Source: Colwellia sp. 1_MG-2023
GTDB taxonomy: Bacteria > Pseudomonadota > Gammaproteobacteria > Enterobacterales > Alteromonadaceae
Direction: 5' to 3'
NCBI RefSeq assembly: GCF_030546755.1
Contig: NZ_JAUOPE010000003.1
Coordinates: 62,001 to 126,000 of the forward strand
Length of the DNA: 64,000 nt
A program made the translations under genes and the position numbers. The stretch's first letter is position 1. Every line of letters begins with the position of its first letter. The notes beneath the pieces were generated by a model that saw only the letters and a program-made list of their open reading frames with translations, did no database searches and had not been told where the DNA came from. Positions 27,718 to 36,772 of the stretch are shown here, one piece after another.

Positions 27718-28159
27718 TATATTTGTAATATTAACACTAAATAATCTCGTTCTACCCTATAAAATTTGTCAAAAATATTCATTGGGGAGTATAAGCCAAT
27801 TATAGAATTTTTGCTTGCATTTATGCTGTGTTAGCTGAGCTCTTCTACGCCTAAAGTTTTTGTCAGAAAGTTTGTTTTTATAGGTTGCTTTATTAAGTAC
27901 CTGCTAATGACTTAATGGGATTTAGCAGCAAAAGCTGTGCAATTTTTAGATGTAAATAGGATTGGGAACTTATTATAATGGGCTGAGATAAAATCAACAC
28001 CTACAAAGCAAAAGTGGATTTTGGATTATATATTTGGGCGATATAAACCTTCACGTAAAGATTAAGTAATCTTTAATGACATTAAATGGTTATTAACAGA
28101 TCAAAGAATTTGAAATACGTGGCGGCATCATTTTGCAAGTTTTTAATTGGAAAAGTGAA
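27718..28159 (+). other. 442-bp gap with possible decayed coding sequence
   Basis: No intact gene is visible. One plus-strand frame from about 27980 to 28143 reads as protein-like stretches broken by in-frame stops (WAEIKSTPTKQKWILDY..., GRYKPSRKD stop, NDIKWLLTDQRI stop, NTWRHHFASF stop). It could be the worn end of a lost gene or chance; I do not recognise it. The gap marks the boundary between the main synthesis run and the first side-branch cassette, and should also hold a promoter for 28160 onward. Confidence 0.35.
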
Positions 28160-29104
28160 ATGGATCATCAAACACAAGAAAATATTTATTTATCAATAGT
28201 AATACCTTTATATAACGAGGAAGATAATGTAGATGTATTGATTGATACAATCATACAAAATGTACTCCCTTTAAAGGTAAGCTATGAAATTATTTTAGTT
28301 GATGATGGAAGTAGTGATAATACTTGGAATAAAATCCGCCAATATTCGGCACCGGTTAAGGGCGTTAAGTTGGCGAGAAATTTTGGTCACCAACATGCAT
28401 TGCTCGCAGGACTAAGTGAAAGTAAGGGAGATGCTATTATTTCTATGGATGGTGATATGCAACATCCACCATCCCTGATTGAGAAGCTGGTTGAAAAACA
28501 TAAAGAGGGGTATTTAGTTGTTAATACTTATAGAAATGATGCTCACGTAGCTTCATATTTCAAAAGAAAGACGTCTTCAATGTTTTACAAGTGTTTTTCT
28601 TTCTTAACTGATGTATCAATGGCTCCAGGAACATCTGATTTTCGTTTACTAGACAAAATAGTATTAAAAGAACTTCTTAAACTAAAAGCTCAAGACTTAT
28701 TTTTACGCGGCGCTGTTGAGTGGTTAGGGTTTGAATCTGTCACCATACCTTATGTTGCAGGTGAAAGGTTCTCGGGGGTATCTAAATACCCGTTATCAAA
28801 AATGCTAAACTTCGCAAAGGGCTCAATAATCTCATTTTCTACTAAACCTCTTGCGATAGGGGTTTGGCTAGGCGTATTCACAAGTGCTTTAGCATTTTTG
28901 GAAATAATTTATATAATATATCAGGTATTGATTGGTGAAACTGTTGCTGGTTGGGCATCTACAGTCGGTATTATTTCATTCCTATTCGGCGTACTATTTA
29001 TTATGTTAGGGATCATAGGTAGTTATTTAGCTCGGATACATGTTGCTCTTCAAAATAGACCTAGGTTTATAGTAGAAGAAATTACAGAGAAAAAAGATGT
29101 TTGA
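28160..29104 (+). CDS. GtrB/DPM-like GT2: undecaprenyl-phosphate glycosyltransferase
   Basis: A 314-residue GT2 with two C-terminal membrane segments (about residues 228-260 and 268-295), the GtrB/ArnC/dolichol-phosphate-mannose-synthase architecture. Motifs: LSIVIPLYNEEDNVDVLID, VDDGSSDNTW, LARNFGHQHALLAGL, SMDGDMQHPP. These enzymes put a sugar on undecaprenyl phosphate for periplasmic use. A longer frame opens at TTG 28133, but ATG 28160, behind GGAAAAG, matches the family start. It overlaps the GtrA gene by 8 bp; with the GT-C gene at 29483 this is a complete sugar side-branch cassette. Confidence 0.9.
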   Translation: MDHQTQENIYLSIVIPLYNEEDNVDVLIDTIIQNVLPLKVSYEIILVDDGSSDNTWNKIRQYSAPVKGVKLARNFGHQHALLAGLSESKGDAIISMDGDMQHPPSLIEKLVEKHKEGYLVVNTYRNDAHVASYFKRKTSSMFYKCFSFLTDVSMAPGTSDFRLLDKIVLKELLKLKAQDLFLRGAVEWLGFESVTIPYVAGERFSGVSKYPLSKMLNFAKGSIISFSTKPLAIGVWLGVFTSALAFLEIIYIIYQVLIGETVAGWASTVGIISFLFGVLFIMLGIIGSYLARIHVALQNRPRFIVEEITEKKDV

Positions 29105-29486
29105 TAAAGATTTTGTCAAACAGCTAACAAAATTTTTGATTGTCGGAGCATCTAATACAGCCCTTAGCTATATTGTATTTTTTATCAGTTATAATTATTT
29201 CTTATCTAAAGATGCTTTTTACTCTCAATGCTTAAGTTATAGCGCAGGAATTATCTGGAGCTTTTTTTGGAATAATAAATGGACTTTTTCTAAGGCTAAC
29301 AAAAGTTGGTCTGCATTTTATCCATTTTTAATTTTACAATTATTCCTACTTTTGATTAGTGCTTTTCTATTAGATATTGCTAAGGCGCAATTAAATTTGA
29401 GTATAAATTTAATTTGGCTGGGTGTAATGGTTGTTATTACCATTCTGAATTTTTTCTTAACCAAACATTTGGTATTCAAAAGATGA
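29097..29486 (+). CDS. GtrA family flippase
   Basis: A 129-residue protein with four membrane segments (about 10-30, 38-56, 72-92, 98-120). Family features are LTKFLIVGASNTALSYIVFF near the N-terminus, FFWNNKWTFSK in the middle and FFLTKHLVFKR at the end. GtrA proteins are thought to flip undecaprenyl-phosphate sugar across the inner membrane. Start and stop overlap both neighbours (8 bp upstream; ATGA downstream), so the three genes are tightly coupled. Confidence 0.9.
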   Translation: MFDKDFVKQLTKFLIVGASNTALSYIVFFISYNYFLSKDAFYSQCLSYSAGIIWSFFWNNKWTFSKANKSWSAFYPFLILQLFLLLISAFLLDIAKAQLNLSINLIWLGVMVVITILNFFLTKHLVFKR

Positions 29487-31174
29487 GTAATAATATCAAT
29501 CAATTCGCACTGTATATACTCATATTTATTACATCGTTAGTTTTTGGTTTGAGCTATGGGAGCGACAATCAGAATACGTATTTAATTCATGGTTTAACTC
29601 AGATTTACCCTGACTTTTTATCTGTTGATTGGTTTGCTCATAATACAAAGCATTATCACGAAAAGTTTTCAAATATCATTGTGTTTGTAAATTATCTGAA
29701 TTTACCTATAGATTTAAGTTTGGCCATTATAGACGTTATTTTAAGGGTTATAGCGTTAATTGGTGTTTATCAAATTATCATACTGCTTACTAAAAACCAT
29801 ACCTTAAGTTCATTTATAATCGTTTTGACTCTTATTGTTTTAGAAAAAACTAATAGTGTCGCAGGTACTTACATTTTTACTTCTATGTTGCAGCCATCAT
29901 CATTTGGTAGTGCTTTTTCGATCGTTGGAATACTGTTTTTCTTACGTGGTAAGTTTTTTATTTCAGGCGTATTTATAGCCCTAGCCGGTTATATGCATAC
30001 CAATTTTTTATTATTGGGTTTTGTATATTTAGGTATTGCACATCTCTTTATTGGTACCGAAAGAATAATAAAGCGTTGTGTAATTCAGTTTTTACCTATG
30101 TTCGTTATTTTAGCAATGGAGCTTCCATTTTTATTAAGTATGCTTTCTGCTGAAAATGGTAAAATGGCTACCTATATTTTTCAGTTTATTCGTTCTCCAC
30201 ATCATTATGTTCCAAGTAATTACCTCTTTGATTTTGTGCTATTCATAGGTTGGTCAATAGTTGGTGTAGCTAGTATATTGTTTATTGATTTTGAAACTGA
30301 ACTCAAGAAAAGGCTTTTTGGATTATATGCTTCACTTTTAGCTATTATTGTAATATCAACGATATTAACTACTGTTGTATTTGTTCCCTTCATCTCGAAA
30401 TTATTTTTTTGGAGAATGGCTCCATTTAGCGTTCTTTTATCACAAATTATATTTTCGATAGCGGTTATCAATTTGGGAGTTCATAGTAAAGCTGAGATAA
30501 CCACTCGCTTTTTAGGCAAGTGTTTTTTACTTCTAGTCGGTTTCTTATTTATTTTAAGGTGGTATTCATATACTCACGGAATGTTTTCGACTGAAATGTT
30601 CCTTATTATGATTGTTTTTTTAATTCCTAGCTTTCTAATACTAAGGTACAGACTCTTTTCAAAAGTCGATTCTTTAATTTTTAGAAAAAATACCATACTT
30701 ATTTATTGTATTTTAACGTTTTCTTTAATATTTGTTTATCAATTTAGTCACTCTTTCTATCAATCCTCTACCTTATTTAACAGTTTTCCAGAAGAGTCAG
30801 AATCAGAACTATACCTATGGGTGAAGACAACTGATAAAACAGATAAGTTCTTGATTCCGCCTGATATGAATAATTTTAGATTACACGGTGAAAGGGCAAT
30901 CATTGTTGATTGGAAGTCTACCCCTGTAGATCCAGATGGTTTGATGGAATGGTATGAGCGCATGCAAGCCATCACAGGCCTAGATGATATTAGTTCATTT
31001 ACTGAAGCTAAAGAGGCTTATTTGAATATGAACATGGAACGATTACTTTTTCTAAAGAAGCAATATAACGTTCATTATGCAGTAATTTATAACAATAAAA
31101 ATAAACTTAACATAAAGTTAACTGAAGTTTTTAAGAATGAGAAATATACTGTTTTATCATTAGATGAACTATAA
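29483..31174 (+). CDS. GT-C-like membrane glycosyltransferase of the GtrA/GtrB cassette
   Basis: A 563-residue polytopic protein with about 11-12 membrane segments and a soluble C-terminal region of about 120 residues (SELYLWVKTTDKTDKFLIPP, LFLKKQYNVHYAVIYNNKN), as in other periplasmic GT-C enzymes. The first periplasmic loop has acidic/His residues (HGLTQIYPDFLSVDWFAHNTKHYHEK). I infer that it transfers the sugar made by the GtrB-like enzyme and flipped by GtrA onto the EPS or another surface glycan. The long frame opens at 29414, but ATG 29483 overlaps the gtrA stop (ATGA) and starts at the first natural membrane segment. Confidence 0.8.
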   Translation: MSNNINQFALYILIFITSLVFGLSYGSDNQNTYLIHGLTQIYPDFLSVDWFAHNTKHYHEKFSNIIVFVNYLNLPIDLSLAIIDVILRVIALIGVYQIIILLTKNHTLSSFIIVLTLIVLEKTNSVAGTYIFTSMLQPSSFGSAFSIVGILFFLRGKFFISGVFIALAGYMHTNFLLLGFVYLGIAHLFIGTERIIKRCVIQFLPMFVILAMELPFLLSMLSAENGKMATYIFQFIRSPHHYVPSNYLFDFVLFIGWSIVGVASILFIDFETELKKRLFGLYASLLAIIVISTILTTVVFVPFISKLFFWRMAPFSVLLSQIIFSIAVINLGVHSKAEITTRFLGKCFLLLVGFLFILRWYSYTHGMFSTEMFLIMIVFLIPSFLILRYRLFSKVDSLIFRKNTILIYCILTFSLIFVYQFSHSFYQSSTLFNSFPEESESELYLWVKTTDKTDKFLIPPDMNNFRLHGERAIIVDWKSTPVDPDGLMEWYERMQAITGLDDISSFTEAKEAYLNMNMERLLFLKKQYNVHYAVIYNNKNKLNIKLTEVFKNEKYTVLSLDEL

Positions 31175-31305
31175 AATATACTTGAGGTCTTTATCTTTTC
31201 ATTCCAATATAGAAATATTTAGCCTTTAGACTTTCTATATTTCACTAAGCAGTTTTTAGTTCATAAAAATAAAATTTATTTAGAAGTAATTAGACGGGGA
31301 CTTAT

Positions 31306-32031
31306 ATGGATGTGAATCAACAAATAGAGTTTTTAAAATTTGATAGTGAGTTATTTAAATTACCAATTGCTAGTCATCAAATAACAAAAGAAACGAATTA
31401 TGATTTAATATCGAATGAAATCAGAAACTCTAAAATTGAATTGTTATATCTATTCTCCGAAAAGCAACAAGATATTAAAGAGATTGAAAGTAATATAGAG
31501 CTCTCTGTAACGTATGCCGATGAAAAGGTCATTTTCGAAAAATGTCTTGAAGGGCGAACTAAAGTAACATCTAGTGATAAAATTAGCTTAAATCAATGGA
31601 ATAAAAGTGATTTAACAAAACTAGAGTCATTAGCAATTGCAAGTGGCGAATACTCTCGATTTAAGCTTGATCAGAATTTGTCTAATGATGAAAATGAAAA
31701 ATTATATTACAAATGGTTACACAAATCGTTAAGCTTTGAATTAGCAGATAATATTTACATATATGATAAGGAAAAAATTGCAGGGCTACTCACGGTCAAG
31801 TTCGATGTTGATAAAGCTGTTGTTGGGTTATTATCAGTTGACGAAGTATATAGAGGCCAAGGCATTGCAGGAAAACTACTAACAGCGTTAGAGAATGACT
31901 GTATATCAAGGGGTATTAAAATAATTTCAATTCCTACACAGCGAATAAATCAGAATGCTTGCAAATTTTATTTAAAGCAAGGGTATTCAGAAATACATTC
32001 ATCTCATATTTATCATTGTTGGAATCGATAA
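31306..32031 (+). CDS. wecD: WecD-like GNAT: dTDP-4-amino-4,6-dideoxygalactose N-acetyltransferase
   Basis: A 241-residue GNAT protein. Its layout follows E. coli WecD (RffC): an N-terminal block with FDSELFKLPIASHQIT, a middle SGEYSRFKLDQN...YYKWLHKSL block, the acetyl-CoA motif YRGQGIAGKLLTALE, and a C-terminal NQNACKFYLKQGYSE block. WecD acetylates dTDP-Fuc4N to dTDP-Fuc4NAc. The precursor-making wecE, rfbA and rfbB homologues lie at 34721-37912, supporting this call, although the gene is separated from them by a minus-strand gene. ATG 31306 is used. Another sugar-amine acetyltransferase specificity is possible. Confidence 0.72.
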   Translation: MDVNQQIEFLKFDSELFKLPIASHQITKETNYDLISNEIRNSKIELLYLFSEKQQDIKEIESNIELSVTYADEKVIFEKCLEGRTKVTSSDKISLNQWNKSDLTKLESLAIASGEYSRFKLDQNLSNDENEKLYYKWLHKSLSFELADNIYIYDKEKIAGLLTVKFDVDKAVVGLLSVDEVYRGQGIAGKLLTALENDCISRGIKIISIPTQRINQNACKFYLKQGYSEIHSSHIYHCWNR

Positions 32032-32053
32032 TAAAGTATTGTAAATTTTATAC

Positions 32054-33202
32054 TCAAATATAATTATGCGTGTTAAATATCTTAATTAAATATGCAATAC
32101 CTGCTAGAAAGTGTAATAAAAATGCACCTAAAATGACTTTATTCTTCAATGGTTTTAGCCCTGAAAATGCTACTTTTTCAACAAATAATAAAGTTGTAAC
32201 CAAAAATAAAATATAGCTACAAATGGTACTCTGCCAAAAAAAGTTGCCATGATATTCTCGGGCACCTGTTTCAGATAATAGCGCGGTTAAAGAAATGGCG
32301 ACTAAATATGAAATTGTTGCATATTGTAGTAGTAAGTTTTTAAAAACATCACGCCAGTAAAAACCAATATAAATAATCGGAAATACTAATGAAGCTACTA
32401 ATGAATATAATATATTTGGTGTGAAATATGACCAAACTGAAAATGGTTTAATAATAATACTTGCTTTATCAGCGTATTGATTACCATATGATAGAGAGTA
32501 AATTAAGTAATATAAAATTAACGTAGTTAAAGTACCAATAAACACAGGTATTAAGTTACGCCACATGGCATTGTTAAATTTAAATGTTTTTAAGAGTAAT
32601 AACGGAAATACCATAGCGAAAACAAAAAAGTAGCTTGGTTTTATTAAAATATTTAATAAACATAAAATCACTAATGTAGATATACGTTTATTTGATGGTT
32701 TTATTAACTGTAAATAGGATAAGAAAAATAATGCTAATGAGAAAGGCATTACCAGTATTGTTGTTGAATTGTGCCATACATTAGGTGGAATTTGACCAAG
32801 GTAATAATTGCTTGCGGGCAAACTGAAAACGAAAAGTAACAAGATGCTTGGTAGGAGTATAAATACGTATGAATTTTTTCTTATTTCTTTATTGTTTTGA
32901 TTGTAATATTGGAATATTTTACGAGTTAGAATAAATTTTGCTGTTAAAGCTATAGTTAATGTAAAAATAGAAGAAAAAAGTAAATTATCTATATTTGTTT
33001 CAAAAAAAGAAAAAAAATATACGGTTAAATAGTATAGGAAATTAGCTGGAGGCAAGATTGTCTTATCAGATATTTTACGGATCATTTCAGCATGTAAATT
33101 TATATCTGTAGACACATTAAATGAAATCCAACTGAAAATTAATAGCGATAAAATAAAAATAACTAAATCGATAATTAATATTTTTTTAAAATAATTATTC
33201 AC
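32054..33202 (-). CDS. Polytopic membrane protein of unknown function, inverted within the cluster
   Basis: A 382-residue protein with about nine or ten membrane segments, beginning near residue 8 (ILIIDLVIFILSLLIFSWI). I do not recognise the family. Size, topology and position suggest a GT-C-like or polymerase-like membrane protein (for example FSSIFTLTIALTAKFILT and SYLQLIKPSNKR), but no catalytic motif is clear. It is the only minus-strand gene between 7161 and 39621 and is very AT-rich, which hints at separate acquisition or rearrangement. The stop is 22 bp from the wecD-like stop (convergent), and the start is divergent from the gene at 33391. Confidence 0.7.
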   Translation of the reverse strand: MNNYFKKILIIDLVIFILSLLIFSWISFNVSTDINLHAEMIRKISDKTILPPANFLYYLTVYFFSFFETNIDNLLFSSIFTLTIALTAKFILTRKIFQYYNQNNKEIRKNSYVFILLPSILLLFVFSLPASNYYLGQIPPNVWHNSTTILVMPFSLALFFLSYLQLIKPSNKRISTLVILCLLNILIKPSYFFVFAMVFPLLLLKTFKFNNAMWRNLIPVFIGTLTTLILYYLIYSLSYGNQYADKASIIIKPFSVWSYFTPNILYSLVASLVFPIIYIGFYWRDVFKNLLLQYATISYLVAISLTALLSETGAREYHGNFFWQSTICSYILFLVTTLLFVEKVAFSGLKPLKNKVILGAFLLHFLAGIAYLIKIFNTHNYI

Positions 33203-33390
33203 TTGCTTCCTTAAGATTATTAATAAGTTAAAATTTTTTGTAATAATATAGTAATCATAACTAATAATTTTAGCTTGGTTAAAGTTAATACGACTTATTA
33301 AGTTTTTTTAGGGACGAAAATGTAATTCTTACTTAAAATTACAGTAGAATAAAGTACAATATGAATTGTAATTACCCTTATGGATGGTTT

Positions 33391-34326
33391 ATGGATAAAA
33401 TTGCAGTGGTGATTCCTATTTATGGAAGCCCAAATTCCCTTAATGAACTAGTGGAGCGCTTAATTGCTACATTAGGAGAGTTGACAAAAAATTATGAAGT
33501 TATACTTGTTGAGGATCATTGTCCTAAAAACTCTTGGGAAGCAGTTGAAAATTTATGCTTAACCTATAAAGAAGTTAAAGGAATTAAGTTTTCTAAGAAC
33601 TTTGGTCAGCACTATGCCATTTTAGCTGGTTTAAGAAAAACGGATGCAGATTATGTTGTAGTAATGGATTGTGACTTACAAGATCATCCGGAAGATATCC
33701 CCGCATTGTATAAAAAAATTAAGCAAGGATTTGATAAAGTCTTTGTTAAACGTATTAATCGCAAACATTCTCTTTTAGAAAGGTTCACATCCAAGATTTT
33801 TTATAAATTTTTAAGTTATATGACGGATACTCAGCAAGATGCCTCCATTGGAAATTTTGGTATATACAGCCGTTCAGTGACTAAAGAAATTTCTCAATTA
33901 ACTGAAACCGCCCGTTTATTTCCAGTTCATGCTCGCTGGGTTGGGTTTAATGATGCTCATATTGAAATAATACATAAAGAAAGACATGATGAAGGCGTAT
34001 CCTCATATACTTTTAGAAAAAGACTAGCATTGGCAATTGATATAGCCTTATCTTTTAGCGAAAAACCTTTATGGTTAGTCATAAAATTTGGTTTTTCTAT
34101 ATCTGCGTTATCATTTTTCTATGCTTTATACACCTTGACTAACTGGTTATTTGGCGGAGTAACCGTTGAGGGTTGGACTAGTTTAATTATATCGGTCTGG
34201 CTTTTAAGTGGAATCATTATTGCTATTCTTGGTGTTGTAGGCGTATACGTTGCAAAGACTTTTGATGAAACTAAATCTCGTCCATTATATATTATTGAAA
34301 AAGAAATAAATATGGAGGGTATGTGA
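33391..34326 (+). CDS. GtrB/ArnC-like GT2: undecaprenyl-phosphate glycosyltransferase
   Basis: A 311-residue GT2 with two C-terminal membrane segments. Motifs: IAVVIPIYGSPNSLNELVE, LVEDHCPKNSW, SKNFGQHYAILAGL, VMDCDLQDHPED. It is a paralogue in type, not a copy, of the enzyme at 28160. It probably loads a sugar, perhaps Fuc4NAc from the adjacent pathway, onto undecaprenyl phosphate; that is inference. The frame also offers ATG 33361; ATG 33391 fits the usual family start better, although neither has a good ribosome-binding site. The last bases overlap the small flippase gene (GTGA). Confidence 0.88.
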   Translation: MDKIAVVIPIYGSPNSLNELVERLIATLGELTKNYEVILVEDHCPKNSWEAVENLCLTYKEVKGIKFSKNFGQHYAILAGLRKTDADYVVVMDCDLQDHPEDIPALYKKIKQGFDKVFVKRINRKHSLLERFTSKIFYKFLSYMTDTQQDASIGNFGIYSRSVTKEISQLTETARLFPVHARWVGFNDAHIEIIHKERHDEGVSSYTFRKRLALAIDIALSFSEKPLWLVIKFGFSISALSFFYALYTLTNWLFGGVTVEGWTSLIISVWLLSGIIIAILGVVGVYVAKTFDETKSRPLYIIEKEINMEGM

Positions 34327-34700
34327 TAGGTTACTTATATATAGCAGGTTGTGTTTTGTTTACTGTATATGGCCAATTGATTTTAAAGTGGCGCATGAAT
34401 CTGCAGGAGACTTTGCCTGAAACTACCACGGAAAAAATAATTCATCTAATTAAACTTGTTATATTTGATCCTTTTATATTAAGTGGATTTGTTGCTGCCT
34501 TTATTGCTTCTCTTTTTTGGATGGCAGCAATGACTAAATTTTCTCTAAGCTTTGCTTACCCTTTTATGAGCTCTGCATTTATTATTGTTATGTTTTTATC
34601 TGCTTTATTGTTCGGAGAGGTTTTAAATACTCATAAACTTATTGGAACTGCTTGTATTGTTGTTGGCATCGTTGTTTTAAGTCAAGGTTATAAAGCGTAA
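34323..34700 (+). CDS. SMR/EamA-type small membrane protein (ArnE/ArnF-like flippase)
   Basis: A 125-residue protein with four membrane segments (about 2-18, 45-66, 72-95, 101-121), of the small multidrug resistance/EamA type. Motifs: GQLILKWRM after helix 1, [19 protein letters not shown] in helix 3, and [16 protein letters not shown] in helix 4. Of this type, ArnE/ArnF flip undecaprenyl-phosphate aminoarabinose. Here it follows a GtrB/ArnC-like enzyme, with a GT-C enzyme at 37978, so it is the probable flippase of the second side-branch cassette. The start is GTG 34323, overlapping the preceding TGA. Confidence 0.85.
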   Translation: MIGYLYIAGCVLFTVYGQLILKWRMNLQETLPETTTEKIIHLIKLVIFDPFILSGFVAAFIASLFWMAAMTKFSLSFAYPFMSSAFIIVMFLSALLFGEVLNTHKLIGTACIVVGIVVLSQGYKA

Positions 34701-34720
34701 TTAGCTTAAGGAAAGGGTAT

Positions 34721-35779
34721 ATGCAAAAAATTATTATTACTGGTGGGGCTGGGTTTATTGGTTCAGCACTTATTCGTTATTTAATTAATGAAACCAATCA
34801 TCATGTTCTAAACCTAGATAAACTAACTTATGCAGGCAATTTAGAGTCGTTAGCTTCAGTTTCTTCATCTGATCGTTATAGTTTCATTCAATTAGATATT
34901 TGTGATCAACAAGGCTTAGATAAAGTACTCAATGAATATCAACCAGACCTGATCATGCATTTAGCAGCAGAAAGTCATGTTGATCGTTCAATAGATGGGC
35001 CAGCTGAATTTATACAAACTAATATTGTTGGAACATTTACTTTATTAAGTGCCGCTCGCCAATACTGGGAAGGTTTACCCGTTACTAAAAAAGATGCATT
35101 TAGGTTTCACCATATTTCTACAGATGAGGTTTATGGTGATCTAAATGAAACGGATTTATTTACTGAAGAAACTCCTTATGCGCCAAGTTCTCCTTATTCA
35201 GCAAGCAAGGCATCATCGGATCATTTAGTTAGAGCGTGGCATCGAACATACGGACTTCCAGTCATATTAACGAACTGTTCTAATAATTATGGCCCTTATC
35301 ATTTCCCAGAAAAATTGATCCCTTTGGTGATATTAAATGCCTTAGAAGGTAAGCCTTTACCGGTTTATGGAAATGGGCAACAAATACGCGATTGGTTATA
35401 TGTTGAAGATCATGCCCGGGCTTTATTTAAAGTGGTCTCAGAAGGCAAGGTTGGCGAAACATATAATATTGGAGGTTTTAATGAGAAAGCTAATATTGAT
35501 GTTGTTTACGCCATTTGTGACTTATTAGAAGAACTTGTTCCAGATAAACCTAGGAAAATTGAGTCGTACAGAGATTTAGTTACTTTCGTTAAAGACCGTC
35601 CAGGTCATGATGTGCGTTATGCTATCGATGCTCGAAAAATTGAAAAAGAACTTAATTGGCGGCCTATTGAATCTTTTGATTCAGGGATTAGAAAAACGGT
35701 TCAATGGTATATAGATAATAAAGATTGGTGTATTAGAGTTCAAGACGGTAGTTATCAAAGAGAAAGACTAGGTCATTAA
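34721..35779 (+). CDS. rfbB: dTDP-glucose 4,6-dehydratase
   Basis: A 352-residue short-chain dehydrogenase/reductase. The NAD-binding loop is [14 protein letters not shown]; the active site includes STDEVYGDL (Thr-Asp-Glu of the dehydratase) and YSASKAS (Tyr-x3-Lys). [33 protein letters not shown] and RDWLYVEDH are diagnostic of RfbB/RffG. It makes dTDP-4-keto-6-deoxyglucose. It is followed by rfbA and a WecE-type transaminase, so the product probably goes to dTDP-Fuc4NAc rather than rhamnose; no rfbC or rfbD homologue was seen. Confidence 0.97.
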   Translation: MQKIIITGGAGFIGSALIRYLINETNHHVLNLDKLTYAGNLESLASVSSSDRYSFIQLDICDQQGLDKVLNEYQPDLIMHLAAESHVDRSIDGPAEFIQTNIVGTFTLLSAARQYWEGLPVTKKDAFRFHHISTDEVYGDLNETDLFTEETPYAPSSPYSASKASSDHLVRAWHRTYGLPVILTNCSNNYGPYHFPEKLIPLVILNALEGKPLPVYGNGQQIRDWLYVEDHARALFKVVSEGKVGETYNIGGFNEKANIDVVYAICDLLEELVPDKPRKIESYRDLVTFVKDRPGHDVRYAIDARKIEKELNWRPIESFDSGIRKTVQWYIDNKDWCIRVQDGSYQRERLGH

Positions 35780-35884
35780 ACTATTATTCAAAATGATTTT
35801 TATTTTTTATAAGTAGTAATATTTAATAGTTTTGAAATTAGTTAAGTAAACATTTTTATAATTGAAATTAAATTGAGGTCAAAA

Positions 35885-36757
35885 ATGAAAGGGATTATTC
35901 TCGCAGGTGGAACTGGATCAAGGTTATATCCAATAACGGTTGGAGTTTCTAAACAACTGTTGCCCGTGTATGACAAGCCAATGATTTATTATCCATTGTC
36001 TGTACTTATGCTTGCTGGTATTCGTGATATTCTTATTATTTCAACGCCTCAAGATTTGCCTCGATTTAAAGAAATGTTAGGCAACGGAAATAATATGGGG
36101 GTAAGGTTTAGTTACCAGCTCCAAGAAAAACCAGAGGGAATTGCCCAAGCTTTTATTTTAGCGGAAGAATTTATTGGTGATGATTCGGTAAGCTTAATTT
36201 TAGGTGACAATATTTATTATGGTCAGGGCTTCTCAGAGAAGCTTAAAGAAGCGGTTGAGGTAAAAACTGGAGCAACCGTATTTGGCTACAATGTTAGCGA
36301 CCCTGAAAGGTTTGGTGTTGTTGAATTTGATGAACATAAAAAGGCCATTTCAATCGAAGAAAAGCCAGAAATCCCTAAGTCAAATTGGGCAGTTACTGGA
36401 CTTTATTTTTACGATAATGATGTTGTTGAAATTGCTAAAAATATTAAGCCTTCAGCCCGTGGTGAATTGGAAATTACCGATGTTAATAAAGCTTATCTAG
36501 AGCGAGGCGATTTGAATGTAGGGTTGTTAGGACGGGGTTTTGCTTGGCTCGATACCGGCACGCAAGATAGTTTATTAGAGGCAAGTCATTTTGTTCAAAC
36601 CGTTGAGAAACGACAGGGCTTTAAAATAGCGTGCCCTGAGGAAATAGCATTTCGTAAAGGGTGGCTATCAAAAGATGAGTTATTACAAGCAGGTGAACGT
36701 TTGAAAAAATCACCTTATGGTATGTATTTGCTCAATATTGTTAATAGAGATTATTAA
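35885..36757 (+). CDS. rfbA: Glucose-1-phosphate thymidylyltransferase
   Basis: A 290-residue nucleotidyltransferase. The N-terminus [17 protein letters not shown] is the nucleotide-binding signature; later motifs are [48 protein letters not shown] and [10 protein letters not shown]. It makes dTDP-glucose from dTTP and glucose-1-phosphate for RfbB. The frame opens at TTG 35873, but ATG 35885, with GAGG 7 nt upstream, is the true start. Confidence 0.97.
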   Translation: MKGIILAGGTGSRLYPITVGVSKQLLPVYDKPMIYYPLSVLMLAGIRDILIISTPQDLPRFKEMLGNGNNMGVRFSYQLQEKPEGIAQAFILAEEFIGDDSVSLILGDNIYYGQGFSEKLKEAVEVKTGATVFGYNVSDPERFGVVEFDEHKKAISIEEKPEIPKSNWAVTGLYFYDNDVVEIAKNIKPSARGELEITDVNKAYLERGDLNVGLLGRGFAWLDTGTQDSLLEASHFVQTVEKRQGFKIACPEEIAFRKGWLSKDELLQAGERLKKSPYGMYLLNIVNRDY

Positions 36758-36772
36758 ATTTTAGGATAACTT

